Assembly: GCF_002217795.2 (NCBI RefSeq)
Contig: NZ_AP018823.1
Location: 3,534,001 to 3,598,000, forward strand
Origin: Aquitalea magnusonii
GTDB lineage: Bacteria; Pseudomonadota; Gammaproteobacteria; Burkholderiales; Chromobacteriaceae
Direction: 5' to 3'
DNA: 64,000 bases
The notes under the pieces were generated by a model. The model did not search any database, was not told where the DNA came from, and saw only the letters and a program-made list of their open reading frames with translations. The position numbers were made by a program, and so were the translations under genes. Below, one piece after another: positions 9,101 to 17,342 of the stretch. Each line of letters starts with the position of its first letter. The stretch's first letter is position 1.

Positions 9101-10882
9101 ATGTTTGATCAATCCTTCGCTTTTCTGCAGAAAATCGGCAAGGCACTGATGCTGCCTGTGGCCGTACTGCCGGTTGCCGGCCTGTTGCTGGGTATTGGTG
9201 CAACCGACTTCCACACCCAGAGCACCGTGCTGCTGGCCATCCTGTCGCTGATGAAAAACGCCGGTGACGTGATTTTCGGCAATCTGCCGCTGATCTTTGC
9301 CGTGGGCGTGGCGCTGGGCTTTACCGAAAACGACGGAGTGGCCGCCATTGCCGCCACCATCGGCTTTCTGGTGATGACCACCACGCTGGGCGTGATGGCC
9401 GGGCTGCTGGGCGTGAAACCCGACACCATCATGGGCATGCCATCCATCCAGACCGGTGTGTTCGGCGGCATTCTGGCCGGTGGTCTGGCGGCTTACATGT
9501 TCAATAAGTACTACCGCATCAGCCTGCCACAGTACCTGGGCTTCTTTGCCGGCAAGCGCTTTGTGCCCATTGTCACCGCCATTGCCGCCATCGTGCTGGG
9601 CGCGGTGCTGTCCTTCGTCTGGCCGCCCATCGGTGGTGCCATCAAGACCTTCTCGCAATGGGCTGCCGTGAGCGACCCGCGCACTGCCGCCACCGTATAT
9701 GGTTTCGTCGAGCGTCTGCTGATTCCGTTTGGCCTGCACCACATCTGGAACGTGCCCTTCTTCTTTGAAATGGGCGATTTTGTCGATGCCAGCGGCAAAC
9801 ACATCCACGGCGACATCAACCGCTTCTTTGCCGGCGATGCCACTGCCGGCGTGCTGTCCGGTGCCTTCCTGTTCAAGATGTTCGGCCTGCCGGCGGCTGC
9901 CATCGCCATCTGGCACACCGCCAAGCCGGAAAACCGGGTGAAAGTGGGCGGCATCATGATTTCCGCCGCACTGACTTCCTTCCTGACCGGCATTACCGAA
10001 CCCATCGAATTCGCCTTCCTGTTCGTGGCTCCGGTGCTGTACTTCATCCATGCCTGCCTGGCAGCGTCCGCCCAGTTTGTGGCCAACTCGCTGGACATGC
10101 ACATGGGTTTCACCTTCTCGCAAGGTGGCATTGACTTCCTGATGTTCAACCTGATCGGCAACAAATCGCACAACGCCTGGTATGTGTTCATCCTGGGGCC
10201 GATCTACGCCGTCATCTACTACAGCGTGTTCCGCTTCGTCATCCTGAAATTCAACCTGAAAACACCGGGTCGTGAAGACGAAGACAGCAGCAGCGAAGGT
10301 GCGGTAAGTGAAGACCAGCGCGCCCGCGCCCTGGTACTGGCCTTTGGCGGTCGCAGCAACATCACCAATCTGGATGCCTGCATCACCCGTCTGCGCATTG
10401 CGGTGAAAAACCCGGCCCAGGTGGACCAGGCCAAACTCAAGGCCATGGGTGCATCCGGCGTGGTACAAGTGGGCAGCGGTATTCAGGCCATTTTCGGGCC
10501 GCAATCGGAAAACCTGAAAACCGATATGGAGATCTACCTGAAAACCGCCGGTGACGATGCCGAACTGCCGGCTGCGTCTGCCAGTGCCAGTACCGCGGCC
10601 GCTGTCGACACCGCAGCCGCACCGGTTGCCGTGACTGCCGACCCGCAACTGGCTGCCACTGCCGCCGCCATCCTGGCTGCACTGGGTGGCCGCGACAATG
10701 TGCAACAGGTGCAAGCCATCGCCCACACCCGTCTGCGCGTGCAACTGAAGCAGGCGGCCAGCCTGAATGAAGCTGCGGCTCGTGAAGCCGGGGTGATGGC
10801 CTGCGTGCAAACTCAGCCGGGCACCTGGCATCTGATCGTTGGCGACAAGGCCGGCGCGCTGGCGCAAGCCTTGCAGGGCTGA
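9101..10882 (+). CDS. nagE: N-acetylglucosamine PTS EIICB with an extra EIIB-like domain
   Basis: Residues about 1-385 are an EIIC membrane domain of the glucose/GlcNAc family ([20 protein letters not shown] near residue 14, [12 protein letters not shown] near 211, ITEPIEFAF near 298). A first EIIB domain follows with phospho-Cys427 in [10 protein letters not shown]. After a long Ala/Thr-rich linker (about 485-515) comes a second EIIB-like domain. Its equivalent segment reads AIAHTRLRV, with Ala541 where the phosphorylated Cys should be. The gene lies 89 bp after nagF and both probably form one operon for GlcNAc uptake and phosphorylation. The permease family is certain; GlcNAc rather than glucose is inferred. 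Confidence 0.9.
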   Translation: MFDQSFAFLQKIGKALMLPVAVLPVAGLLLGIGATDFHTQSTVLLAILSLMKNAGDVIFGNLPLIFAVGVALGFTENDGVAAIAATIGFLVMTTTLGVMAGLLGVKPDTIMGMPSIQTGVFGGILAGGLAAYMFNKYYRISLPQYLGFFAGKRFVPIVTAIAAIVLGAVLSFVWPPIGGAIKTFSQWAAVSDPRTAATVYGFVERLLIPFGLHHIWNVPFFFEMGDFVDASGKHIHGDINRFFAGDATAGVLSGAFLFKMFGLPAAAIAIWHTAKPENRVKVGGIMISAALTSFLTGITEPIEFAFLFVAPVLYFIHACLAASAQFVANSLDMHMGFTFSQGGIDFLMFNLIGNKSHNAWYVFILGPIYAVIYYSVFRFVILKFNLKTPGREDEDSSSEGAVSEDQRARALVLAFGGRSNITNLDACITRLRIAVKNPAQVDQAKLKAMGASGVVQVGSGIQAIFGPQSENLKTDMEIYLKTAGDDAELPAASASASTAAAVDTAAAPVAVTADPQLAATAAAILAALGGRDNVQQVQAIAHTRLRVQLKQAASLNEAAAREAGVMACVQTQPGTWHLIVGDKAGALAQALQG

Positions 10883-10899
10883 TTAGCTTTGCTAGCAAC

Positions 10900-10922
10900 A
10901 AAAAGGGCTGCCTTGGCAGCCC
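10900..10922 (-). terminator. Hairpin with A-run, terminator read from the minus strand
   Basis: GGGCTGCC at 10905-10912 pairs with GGCAGCCC at 10915-10922. The five A preceding it become a U-tract on the minus strand. It sits just after nagE and could also stop nagE transcripts inefficiently. A second small hairpin, CCCGGC-AAA-GCCGGG, is at 10962-10976. Confidence 0.5.
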
Positions 10923-11094
10923 CAGGCTGCTGCTACAGTAATTTGGTGCGATGGTACGGGACCCGGCAAAGCCGGGCCTTTCGATTCACTGCTTGATTCC
11001 GCAGCCCTCCCATCGATTCCCAATCCCCCCGCCCTTTCCTTGAAAGGGAGCCTCGCTTTCTCGCAAGAAAGCGAGATGCCACGTATCAACAATC

Positions 11095-11122
11095 AAAATG
11101 GCTGCCGATGGCAGCCATTTTT
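11095..11122. terminator. Bidirectional terminator after the HAD phosphatase gene
   Basis: AAAATGGCTGCC and GGCAGCCATTTT pair around a three-base loop with T/A runs on both sides. It lies 28 bases beyond the stop of the minus-strand HAD gene. A further stem (CTCGCTTTCT with AGAAAGCGAG, 11052-11075) stands next to it. Confidence 0.75.
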
Positions 11123-11149
11123 CATTGCGTGCGGAACAACGCCCGGCAG

Positions 11150-11944
11150 CTACAAGGCAAACAACTGGCGCAGATGCAGCGCCACGCCGGATTCAACATT
11201 GCTGGCCACGGTTTGCGCCTGTGGCAGCTGCGATGCCAAGCGGGGGTGGGCATTGGCCATCACCCGCGGGTGGCCCACGGTTTGCAGCAGTTCGATATCA
11301 TTCTGGCCATCGCCAAAGGCCAGGCAATCGGCGGTATCGATAGCCAGCTCGTCCAGCACCAGTTGCAGCGCATGGCCTTTGGAAACACCGGGTGCCATCA
11401 CCTCCAGGCAATTGTCCGCCGAGAAAGTGATATAGGCACGGTCGCCCAGGGCCTGATGCAGCTTGGCCTCAACCGTCAGCAAATGGGTGTGGTCGGCGAT
11501 ATACAGCACCTTGGCCACCCCTGCCCCATCATGCTGATGCAAGGGGGCAACCTGGTAGTGCAGGCCGGAGTCGGCATGCAGATCCAGCAGGTACTGGTAA
11601 GGTTGGTCTATCAGCCAGGCATCATCCAGATAGAAATTCAGCACCGTCCCGGCAGCAAATTCCGGCTGGGCAATCTGGCGCACGATGGCGGGGTCCAGAT
11701 TGCTGCTGTGGATCAGGCGGTTGTCCGGGTCATGCACCCGCGCGCCATTGGAACTGATCAGATAGGCGGATATCCCCAGCGCATCCCGGATGCCTTTGAC
11801 ATCCAGATAGTGACGGCCGGTAGCCAGCGCAAAACGCAGGCCGCGTGCTTCCAGCAGTTGCAGGGTTTGCGCAGTCAGCGCGTTGACGCAGTGGTGTTCA
11901 TCCAGCAAGGTGCCGTCCAGATCGGAGGCAATGAAACGGTACAC
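11150..11944 (-). CDS. HAD-superfamily IIB (Cof-type) phosphatase
   Basis: The product is a sugar-phosphate or nucleotide phosphatase of the Cof/YidA/YbiV type. Motif I is SDLDGTLLDE with the nucleophile Asp close to the N-terminus. The cap region follows SSNGARVHDP (motif II SSNGA), and the late motif is LAFGDGQNDIELL near residue 215, with VSKGHAL before it. I place the start at the GTG at 11944, since CGGAG lies seven bases upstream and the family begins just before motif I. In-frame ATGs at 11959 and 11995 would add 5 or 17 residues. Substrates of this family are broad, and none is indicated by the neighbours. Confidence 0.85.
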   Translation of the reverse strand: MYRFIASDLDGTLLDEHHCVNALTAQTLQLLEARGLRFALATGRHYLDVKGIRDALGISAYLISSNGARVHDPDNRLIHSSNLDPAIVRQIAQPEFAAGTVLNFYLDDAWLIDQPYQYLLDLHADSGLHYQVAPLHQHDGAGVAKVLYIADHTHLLTVEAKLHQALGDRAYITFSADNCLEVMAPGVSKGHALQLVLDELAIDTADCLAFGDGQNDIELLQTVGHPRVMANAHPRLASQLPQAQTVASNVESGVALHLRQLFAL

Positions 11945-12033
11945 GGCAGGACTCCGCATGAGTGTGGGAGCAAGCGATTTTACACCCCCTGCCATGTAGC
12001 TGCAGGACTACACGGCAGCGCATGCCAAAATGC

Positions 12034-12061
12034 AAAAAGCCAAGCATTGAGCTTGGCTTTT
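12034..12061 (-). terminator. Terminator of the tRNA-Phe pair
   Basis: AAAAAGCCAAGC and GCTTGGCTTTT form a stem with a five-base loop. Read on the minus strand it ends in a U-tract, and it lies 11 bases beyond the second tRNA. Confidence 0.75.
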
Positions 12062-12071
12062 GCGTGAATTC

Positions 12072-12147
12072 TGGTGGCCAGTCGCGGAATCGAACCACGG
12101 ACACGCGGATTTTCAATCCGCTGCTCTACCAACTGAGCTAACTGGCC
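12072..12147 (-). tRNA. tRNA-Phe (GAA), copy 2
   Basis: A 76-nt cloverleaf on the minus strand has acceptor stem GGCCAGU/ACUGGCC, D-loop AGCUCAGUUGGUAGAGC, anticodon loop UUGAAAA with anticodon GAA, T-loop GGUUCGAUUCC, and an encoded CCA end. It is identical to the copy 21 bp upstream. Confidence 0.97.
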
Positions 12148-12168
12148 GTCTGATAGCTGCGGTGATAT

Positions 12169-12244
12169 TGGTGGCCAGTCGCGGAATCGAACCACGGACA
12201 CGCGGATTTTCAATCCGCTGCTCTACCAACTGAGCTAACTGGCC
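12169..12244 (-). tRNA. tRNA-Phe (GAA), copy 1
   Basis: This is the same 76-nt sequence as the neighbouring copy, with anticodon GAA and encoded CCA. The two are separated by 21 bp (12148-12168), so they are probably processed from one transcript ending at the hairpin at 12034-12061. Confidence 0.97.
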
Positions 12245-12369
12245 ATCACTGCTACGCTTTCGCGTCATCAGAGCCACGCATTAAATCAGAGCAGGCTTGC
12301 TGCGTCAAGACATTTTTCAAAAAGGCTGAAAAAGACGCCGGATTCAGGCAAGCCGCCCGGTTTTCAACA

Positions 12370-13020
12370 TCAGGCCGGCGGCGCATCCGCCTGCCGTGCC
12401 GGATGGGCAGCGACAAAGGCAGGCAGGTCGGCCAAGGCGGCATCCACGCGCACGATGTGCGGATACGGTGTCAGGTCCAGCCCGAAGCGCCGTGCGGCAA
12501 ACACCTGCGGCACCAGGCAGGCATCCAGCAGGCCGGGGGCATCACCGCAGGCGAAGGGCTGCGGCTTGGCCGCCAATTGTTGTTCCAGTGCGGCAAAGCC
12601 GCTGGCAATCCAGTGACGTATCCATTGCAGTCTGGTGGCTTCCGGTTGCGCCAGTTCGCCTTCCAGATATTTCAGGACACGGGCATTGTGCAGCGGGTGG
12701 ATGTCGGCGCAAATGCTCAGCGCCAGCGCACGCACCCTTGCCCGTTCGTGCAAGTCGCGCGGCAGCAGTGCTGGCGTATCCGGATAGGCCTCGTCCAGAT
12801 ACTCGCAGATGGCCAGCGACTGGGTCAGCAACTGGCCGCCATCCAGCAAGGCCGGCACCAGCCCTTGCGGGTTGAGCGCCAGATAGGCCGGATCGCGCTG
12901 CTCACCCTTGAGCAGGTTGACCGCCTGCTGCCGGTATTCCAGGCCTTTCAGGTTAAGCGCAATGCGCACCCGGTAGGCGGCACTGGAGCGGTAATAACCA
13001 TAGAGCAGGCGCTCAGTCAT
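12370..13020 (-). CDS. maiA: Maleylacetoacetate isomerase (zeta-class GST)
   Basis: This glutathione-dependent enzyme converts maleylacetoacetate to fumarylacetoacetate, the penultimate step of tyrosine degradation. The 216-residue product shows the zeta-GST active-site segment YYRSSAAYRVRIALNLKGL at residues about 9-27 and NPQGLVPALLDGG near residue 50, followed by an all-helical C-terminal domain. Eukaryotic zeta GSTs have SSC where this reads SSA; the two serines are kept. The start codon overlaps the end of the fumarylacetoacetase gene by 8 bp, which implies translational coupling. Confidence 0.92.
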   Translation of the reverse strand: MTERLLYGYYRSSAAYRVRIALNLKGLEYRQQAVNLLKGEQRDPAYLALNPQGLVPALLDGGQLLTQSLAICEYLDEAYPDTPALLPRDLHERARVRALALSICADIHPLHNARVLKYLEGELAQPEATRLQWIRHWIASGFAALEQQLAAKPQPFACGDAPGLLDACLVPQVFAARRFGLDLTPYPHIVRVDAALADLPAFVAAHPARQADAPPA

Positions 13021-13996
13021 GGGCGATCACCTTCTGATCGATGCGACCAAAAATGGAATGGCCAGCGGCATCCAGCATTTCTATACGCACCTGATCACCC
13101 GGCTGCATGAAGGGTGTGACGGGTGCGCCTTGCTCGATGATCTCGATCATGCGTTGCTCGGCCAGGCAGCAGGAGCCGGTGGCACGGTCATGATTGGAAA
13201 TGGTGCCGGAGCCGACAATGGAGCCTGCTGCCAACGCGCGGGTCTTGGCCACATGCGCCACCAGTTGGGCAAAGTTGAACTGCATTTCCACGCCGCACTG
13301 CGGCTGGCCATACAGTTTGCCGTTGTATTCCACCCGCAGCGGCAGGTGTACCTTGCTGTCCTGCCAGGCCTGGCCCAGCTCGTCCGGCGTTACCGCCACC
13401 GGCGAGAAAGCGGTGGCCGGCTTGCTCTGGAAGAAGCCGAAACCCTTGGCCAGCTCGGCCGGAATCAGGTTGCGCAGCGTGACATCATTCACCAGCATCA
13501 GCAGGCGGATATGCGTGGCGCAATCGCCAGCCTGGCTGCCCAGCGGGACATCGTCGGTAATCACCGCCACTTCGCCTTCAAAATCCAGCCCCCAGCTGAC
13601 ATCGGCCAGCGGAATGTCGGCATGCGGCGGCAAAAAGGTATCCGAGCCGCCCTGATACATCAGCGGGTCCTGATAAAAACTGGCCGGTACTTCGGCACCA
13701 CGTGCCTTGCGCACCAGCTCCACATGATTGAGATAGGCACTGCCGTCCGCCCACTGGTAGGCCCGCGGCAGAGGGCTGTGACAGGCGGACTGGTCAAAGC
13801 TGACGGCAGCGTTGACCGTCCCCTGGTTCAGGGCGGCATAGACTTCCTGCAAGGCCGGCTCACAGCGGCTCCAGTCATCCAGCGCAGCCTGCAGGCTGGT
13901 GGCGATATGCGGTACGGCAAGGGCTTGGCTGAGATCGCGGCTGACAACCATCAGCTGGCCATCGCGGGTGTGATTGCGGTAGGTGGCAAGTTTCAT
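13013..13996 (-). CDS. Fumarylacetoacetate hydrolase family protein (fumarylacetoacetase)
   Basis: The product cleaves fumarylacetoacetate to fumarate and acetoacetate, the last step of the pathway. Its 327 residues contain the FAH-family metal-binding region LADVSWGLDFEGEVAVITDD (about 130-150), the GSGTISNHD segment near 263, and a final GDQVRIEML strand. The family also holds other hydrolases and decarboxylases, and the role is assigned from its place between hmgA and maiA. AAGGA lies 12 bases before the ATG. A 58-bp gap separates it from hmgA. Confidence 0.88.
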   Translation of the reverse strand: MKLATYRNHTRDGQLMVVSRDLSQALAVPHIATSLQAALDDWSRCEPALQEVYAALNQGTVNAAVSFDQSACHSPLPRAYQWADGSAYLNHVELVRKARGAEVPASFYQDPLMYQGGSDTFLPPHADIPLADVSWGLDFEGEVAVITDDVPLGSQAGDCATHIRLLMLVNDVTLRNLIPAELAKGFGFFQSKPATAFSPVAVTPDELGQAWQDSKVHLPLRVEYNGKLYGQPQCGVEMQFNFAQLVAHVAKTRALAAGSIVGSGTISNHDRATGSCCLAEQRMIEIIEQGAPVTPFMQPGDQVRIEMLDAAGHSIFGRIDQKVIAHD

Positions 13997-14054
13997 CGGT
14001 GTGTTTTCCTTGACGGGCGGTATGACGCGTCACGCCAGCCGCCCGGTGTCTGGT

Positions 14055-15185
14055 TCAGGTCTTGGGCTTCCAGCTGTCCACATAGCCGGTCCACTCGACG
14101 GCAGGCAGGCCGGGGCCTTGCTCCAGCGCGCTGCGGCTATCAATCATCACCGCCACTTCGTCGGTGAATTTCTTCGGCTCGCTCATGGCCTTGGCAAAGG
14201 CTTTGGGATGCGGACCATGGGTGAAGCCGGCCGGGTGGAAGGTGAGCATGCCGGGCTTGATGTTGTCGCGGCTGAAGAAGTCGCCTGCGTGGTAGAAGAT
14301 GACTTCGTCGTAGTCGTCGTTGTTGTGATAGAACGGCACCTTGAGCGCACCGGGGTCGGATTCGATCGGACGCGGCACAAAGGTGCAGATGACAAAGCCG
14401 TCGGCCACAAAGGTGCTGTGTGCCGAGGGTGGCAGGTGATAACGATGGCTCATCAGCGGGCGGATATCACGCCAGTTGATGCGCGCCACCGCCACCGTGC
14501 CATGCCAGCCGATGGCATCCAGCGGATTGAACGGGTAGGTGACGGTGGACAGCACATTGTGGCGCTTGATCACCACCTGCCATTCATCTTCGGTCTGCTG
14601 CGCCTTGAAGGCATCGTCGATGGCCGGCACATCCAGCATGGCTTCGTCAAAAATCGCATGCGGGCCGACAATGCCCTTGTCCGGTAACTGGTAAGCCCCG
14701 TTGCTGGCTTCAATCAGCAACATGGTGGTGGTGTCAGCCGGTTCGATGCGCCAGTTGGTGGAACGCGGAATCAGGATGTAATCGCCATCGCGATAGCTCA
14801 GATGGCCGTAGTCGCAAAACAGCTCGCCACTGCCGGCATGGATGAACAGCATGTCATCGCCATCACCATTGCGGTATAGCTGGGTCATGGCCTGGGAGCA
14901 GGTCCAGATGCGCAACTGGCACTGGCTGTTGTGCAACACCAGCGGTGCGGACCAGGGGGCGGCCACGTCCTTGGGCAGCGCGTTCAGGTCGAAGGCGCGC
15001 GGCTTGAGCGGCCCTTCCCAGGCCGACCAGCCGGTGGGCGGGTGCTTGTGATGCAGATGGGTGGCCGGGCCAAAAAAGCCGCTACGCCCCACTTCACGTT
15101 CATAAATGCCCTCCGCCGGCAAATCGGCGTGGGCCTGACGGGAAATTGTCCCTTCCCGGTGCGGGAATCCTATCCATTTACGCAT
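14055..15185 (-). CDS. hmgA: Homogentisate 1,2-dioxygenase, short form
   Basis: This cytosolic non-heme iron enzyme opens the homogentisate ring to maleylacetoacetate. The 376-residue protein has GFFGPATHLHHKHPPTGW (about 37-54), a central cupin region, and probable metal ligands His287 (in VPFYHNNDDYDEV), Glu294 or Asp293, and His323 (in FTHGPHP). It is about 55-70 residues shorter than the best-studied Pseudomonas and human enzymes, so it belongs to a short form. The start is set at ATG 15185 because AAGGA precedes it by six bases; an in-frame ATG two codons earlier has no spacing. It lies in the hpd-to-maiA operon. Confidence 0.88.
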   Translation of the reverse strand: MRKWIGFPHREGTISRQAHADLPAEGIYEREVGRSGFFGPATHLHHKHPPTGWSAWEGPLKPRAFDLNALPKDVAAPWSAPLVLHNSQCQLRIWTCSQAMTQLYRNGDGDDMLFIHAGSGELFCDYGHLSYRDGDYILIPRSTNWRIEPADTTTMLLIEASNGAYQLPDKGIVGPHAIFDEAMLDVPAIDDAFKAQQTEDEWQVVIKRHNVLSTVTYPFNPLDAIGWHGTVAVARINWRDIRPLMSHRYHLPPSAHSTFVADGFVICTFVPRPIESDPGALKVPFYHNNDDYDEVIFYHAGDFFSRDNIKPGMLTFHPAGFTHGPHPKAFAKAMSEPKKFTDEVAVMIDSRSALEQGPGLPAVEWTGYVDSWKPKT

Positions 15186-15285
15186 GGGCATTCCTTGGTC
15201 GCCGCGCAGTCAGACTGCCCTGCGACCGATGCATTGCAGACGGGCAGACCGGACAGACCAGCCTGCCACTCGCGCCGATATCGCC

Positions 15286-16371
15286 TCAGTCCGCCTTCAG
15301 CACGCCGCGGCGGATCTGGTCTTCTTCGATGGATTCAAACAAGGCACGGAAGTTGCCCTCGCCAAAGCCCTCGTTGCCCTTGCGCTGGATGATTTCGAAG
15401 AAAATCGGCCCGATGACGGTTTCGGTGAAGATCTGCAGCAGAATGCCGGCACCTTCCACCGGTGCGCCGTCAATCAGGATGCTGTTCTTGCGCAAGCGGG
15501 CCAGGTCTTCGCCATGACCGGCCACGCGGCTGTCCACCTTGTCGTAATAGGTGTCCGGCGTATCCAGGAAGCGGGTGCCGGCGGCCTTCAGTGTTTCCAC
15601 CGTCTGGTAGATGTCGCGGGTGGTCAGCGCAATGTGCTGGATGCCTTCGCCGTGATATTCGCGCAGGAATTCCTCGATCTGGCTCTTGTCGTCGGAGGAT
15701 TCGTTGATGGGGATGCGGATCTTGCCGCAAGGGCTGGTCATGGCCTTGGACACCAGGCCGGTGAGCTTGCCTTCGATGTCGAAATAGCGGATTTCGCGGA
15801 AATTGCCGATGCTTTCGTAGAAACCGGCCCACTTGGCCATATTGCCGCGGAAAACATTGTGGGTCAGGTGGTCGATCTCAACCAGACCAACACCAGCCGG
15901 CTGCTGGTCCACGCCGTCCAGCGGCAGGAAATCCACATCGTAGATATTGTGCGCCGGGCCGTAACGGTCGACAAAGTACAGTGCCGAACCGCCAATGCCC
16001 TCCACCGCCGGGATGTTCAGCTCCATCATGCCGATGGGGCGCACATAGGGTTTGGCACCGTGGGCCAGCGCATATTCATAGGCCTTGGCCGCATCCTGCA
16101 CCCGCCAGGCCATGGCACAAGCGGACGGGCCATGTACCTTGCCGAATTCGTTGGCCGGCTGGGTGGGCTCGCCATTCAGGATGAAGTTGATATCACCCTG
16201 CCGGTACAGGCTGACATTCTTGCTGCGGTGGCGGGCGACCTCGATAAAACCCAGCGACAGGAATAGCTGGCGCAGATCGGCAATGCCTTGCGCGGTGGGG
16301 GCGGTGTATTCGACAAACTCAAAGCCGTCGGTGGCCAGTGGGTTGTGCAGCAGTGCTTCCATTTTCATCAT
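15286..16371 (-). CDS. hpd: 4-hydroxyphenylpyruvate dioxygenase
   Basis: This Fe(II) enzyme converts 4-hydroxyphenylpyruvate to homogentisate and is the first gene of the minus-strand tyrosine operon. The 361-residue protein is a double vicinal-oxygen-chelate fold. The three iron ligands are visible as His168 (EIDHLTHNVF), His246 (GIQHIALTT) and Glu326 (PIFFEIIQRKG). Three candidate ATGs lie close together after AGGAGAG; the first is used here and the second, one codon later, has better spacing. A divergent Lrp-type regulator starts 415 bp away. Confidence 0.95.
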   Translation of the reverse strand: MMKMEALLHNPLATDGFEFVEYTAPTAQGIADLRQLFLSLGFIEVARHRSKNVSLYRQGDINFILNGEPTQPANEFGKVHGPSACAMAWRVQDAAKAYEYALAHGAKPYVRPIGMMELNIPAVEGIGGSALYFVDRYGPAHNIYDVDFLPLDGVDQQPAGVGLVEIDHLTHNVFRGNMAKWAGFYESIGNFREIRYFDIEGKLTGLVSKAMTSPCGKIRIPINESSDDKSQIEEFLREYHGEGIQHIALTTRDIYQTVETLKAAGTRFLDTPDTYYDKVDSRVAGHGEDLARLRKNSILIDGAPVEGAGILLQIFTETVIGPIFFEIIQRKGNEGFGEGNFRALFESIEEDQIRRGVLKAD

Positions 16372-16786
16372 CTCTCCTCTTTATGATCACCACCGCCATG
16401 CCTGATGTGTGTGATGGCAGGCAAGTGTCCGGACAGACAGTAGACAGCACCATGCAGGATAAGACGGAAAGCGAGGAGAGCAAGCAAGCTTGCGGGTGGC
16501 AGAGGCAGCAACACGCTGCTGCCCACGGCGAAACAGCCAGACGCAGCCCCACCCTCACGCAGGGGCAGCAACTGCTTCAGTTTGCCGGCGGCACGGTTTT
16601 GTGTGTCTCACCAGGCATCTCCTCTATCTTTGCCGACATTATCCAGTGATCTGTTGCCACCGTGTAAAATGTCCGGGTTAGGCTTTTTATTCTAGGGAAA
16701 ATGCTTGGCAATTTTCTTGCTAATATTCCCAAGATACACAATAACTAGAAATATAATTTCAACAAATTAAAACCAGAGGAGTTTAC
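16372..16786. other. Divergent regulatory region between hpd and the Lrp-type gene
   Basis: No credible gene was found in these 415 bp. The half next to hpd is GC-rich and the half next to the regulator is AT-rich, including TATAAT at 16752-16757 without a good -35 partner. The region must hold the promoters of both the tyrosine operon and the regulator, and is where Lrp-type sites would be expected. None could be assigned by eye. Confidence 0.5.
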
Positions 16787-17272
16787 ATGCCAAGTCTTAC
16801 GCTAGATAAGACAGACTTGCGCATCCTGTCCGAGCTACAGCTCAATGGCAGGTTGACCAATGTGGAGCTTGCGGAAAGAGTAGCCCTCTCTCCTTCCCCC
16901 TGTCTCAGACGCCTCAAGCAACTGGAGGAGTCTGGTGTCATTCGCCAGTACGTGGCATTGCTGGACCCGGCAAAAATCGGCCTGGGCCTGCAGGCTTATG
17001 TGCGCGTGGTGTTGGAAAAGCGTGGCAACACGCATGTACAAAGCTTTATTGATGCCGTCCAGCGCTGGCCGGAAGTCATCAATTGCTTTGCAATGACAGG
17101 GGAAATGGACTACCTGTTGCAAGTATATTTTGAAGATCTGGAACACTTTTCACGTTTTGTGATGGATGAACTGCTACAGCAGCAAGGCGTGGAAGATGTA
17201 AAATCCAGTTTCGTCCTGAAAGAAATCAAGCGCACAACCTCCTTGCCGCTCAGCCAGCTCAGAAGTCTTTGA
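16787..17272 (+). CDS. Lrp/AsnC-family transcriptional regulator
   Basis: The 161-residue protein has an N-terminal winged HTH (LDKTDLRILSELQLNGRLTNVELAERV, LSPSPCLRRLKQLEESGVI) and a C-terminal RAM ligand-binding domain (CFAMTGEMDYLLQVYFEDLEHFSRFV). The length is standard. It has a strong AGAGGAG ribosome-binding site. Being divergent from the tyrosine operon, it is a good candidate for its amino-acid-responsive regulator, which is inference from position only. Confidence 0.92.
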   Translation: MPSLTLDKTDLRILSELQLNGRLTNVELAERVALSPSPCLRRLKQLEESGVIRQYVALLDPAKIGLGLQAYVRVVLEKRGNTHVQSFIDAVQRWPEVINCFAMTGEMDYLLQVYFEDLEHFSRFVMDELLQQQGVEDVKSSFVLKEIKRTTSLPLSQLRSL

Positions 17273-17342
17273 ACTGGCTGACATGTCGCTCAGTCCCTGT
17301 GCCGCCCGAAATATGCAGGAGGAATGAATAAAGGCCCCCGGC

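Noticed and set aside
9008..10867. 619-codon minus-strand frame opposite nagE
   Set aside because: It is a complement artefact of the same kind; nagE has clear EIIC and EIIB motifs and a ribosome-binding site.
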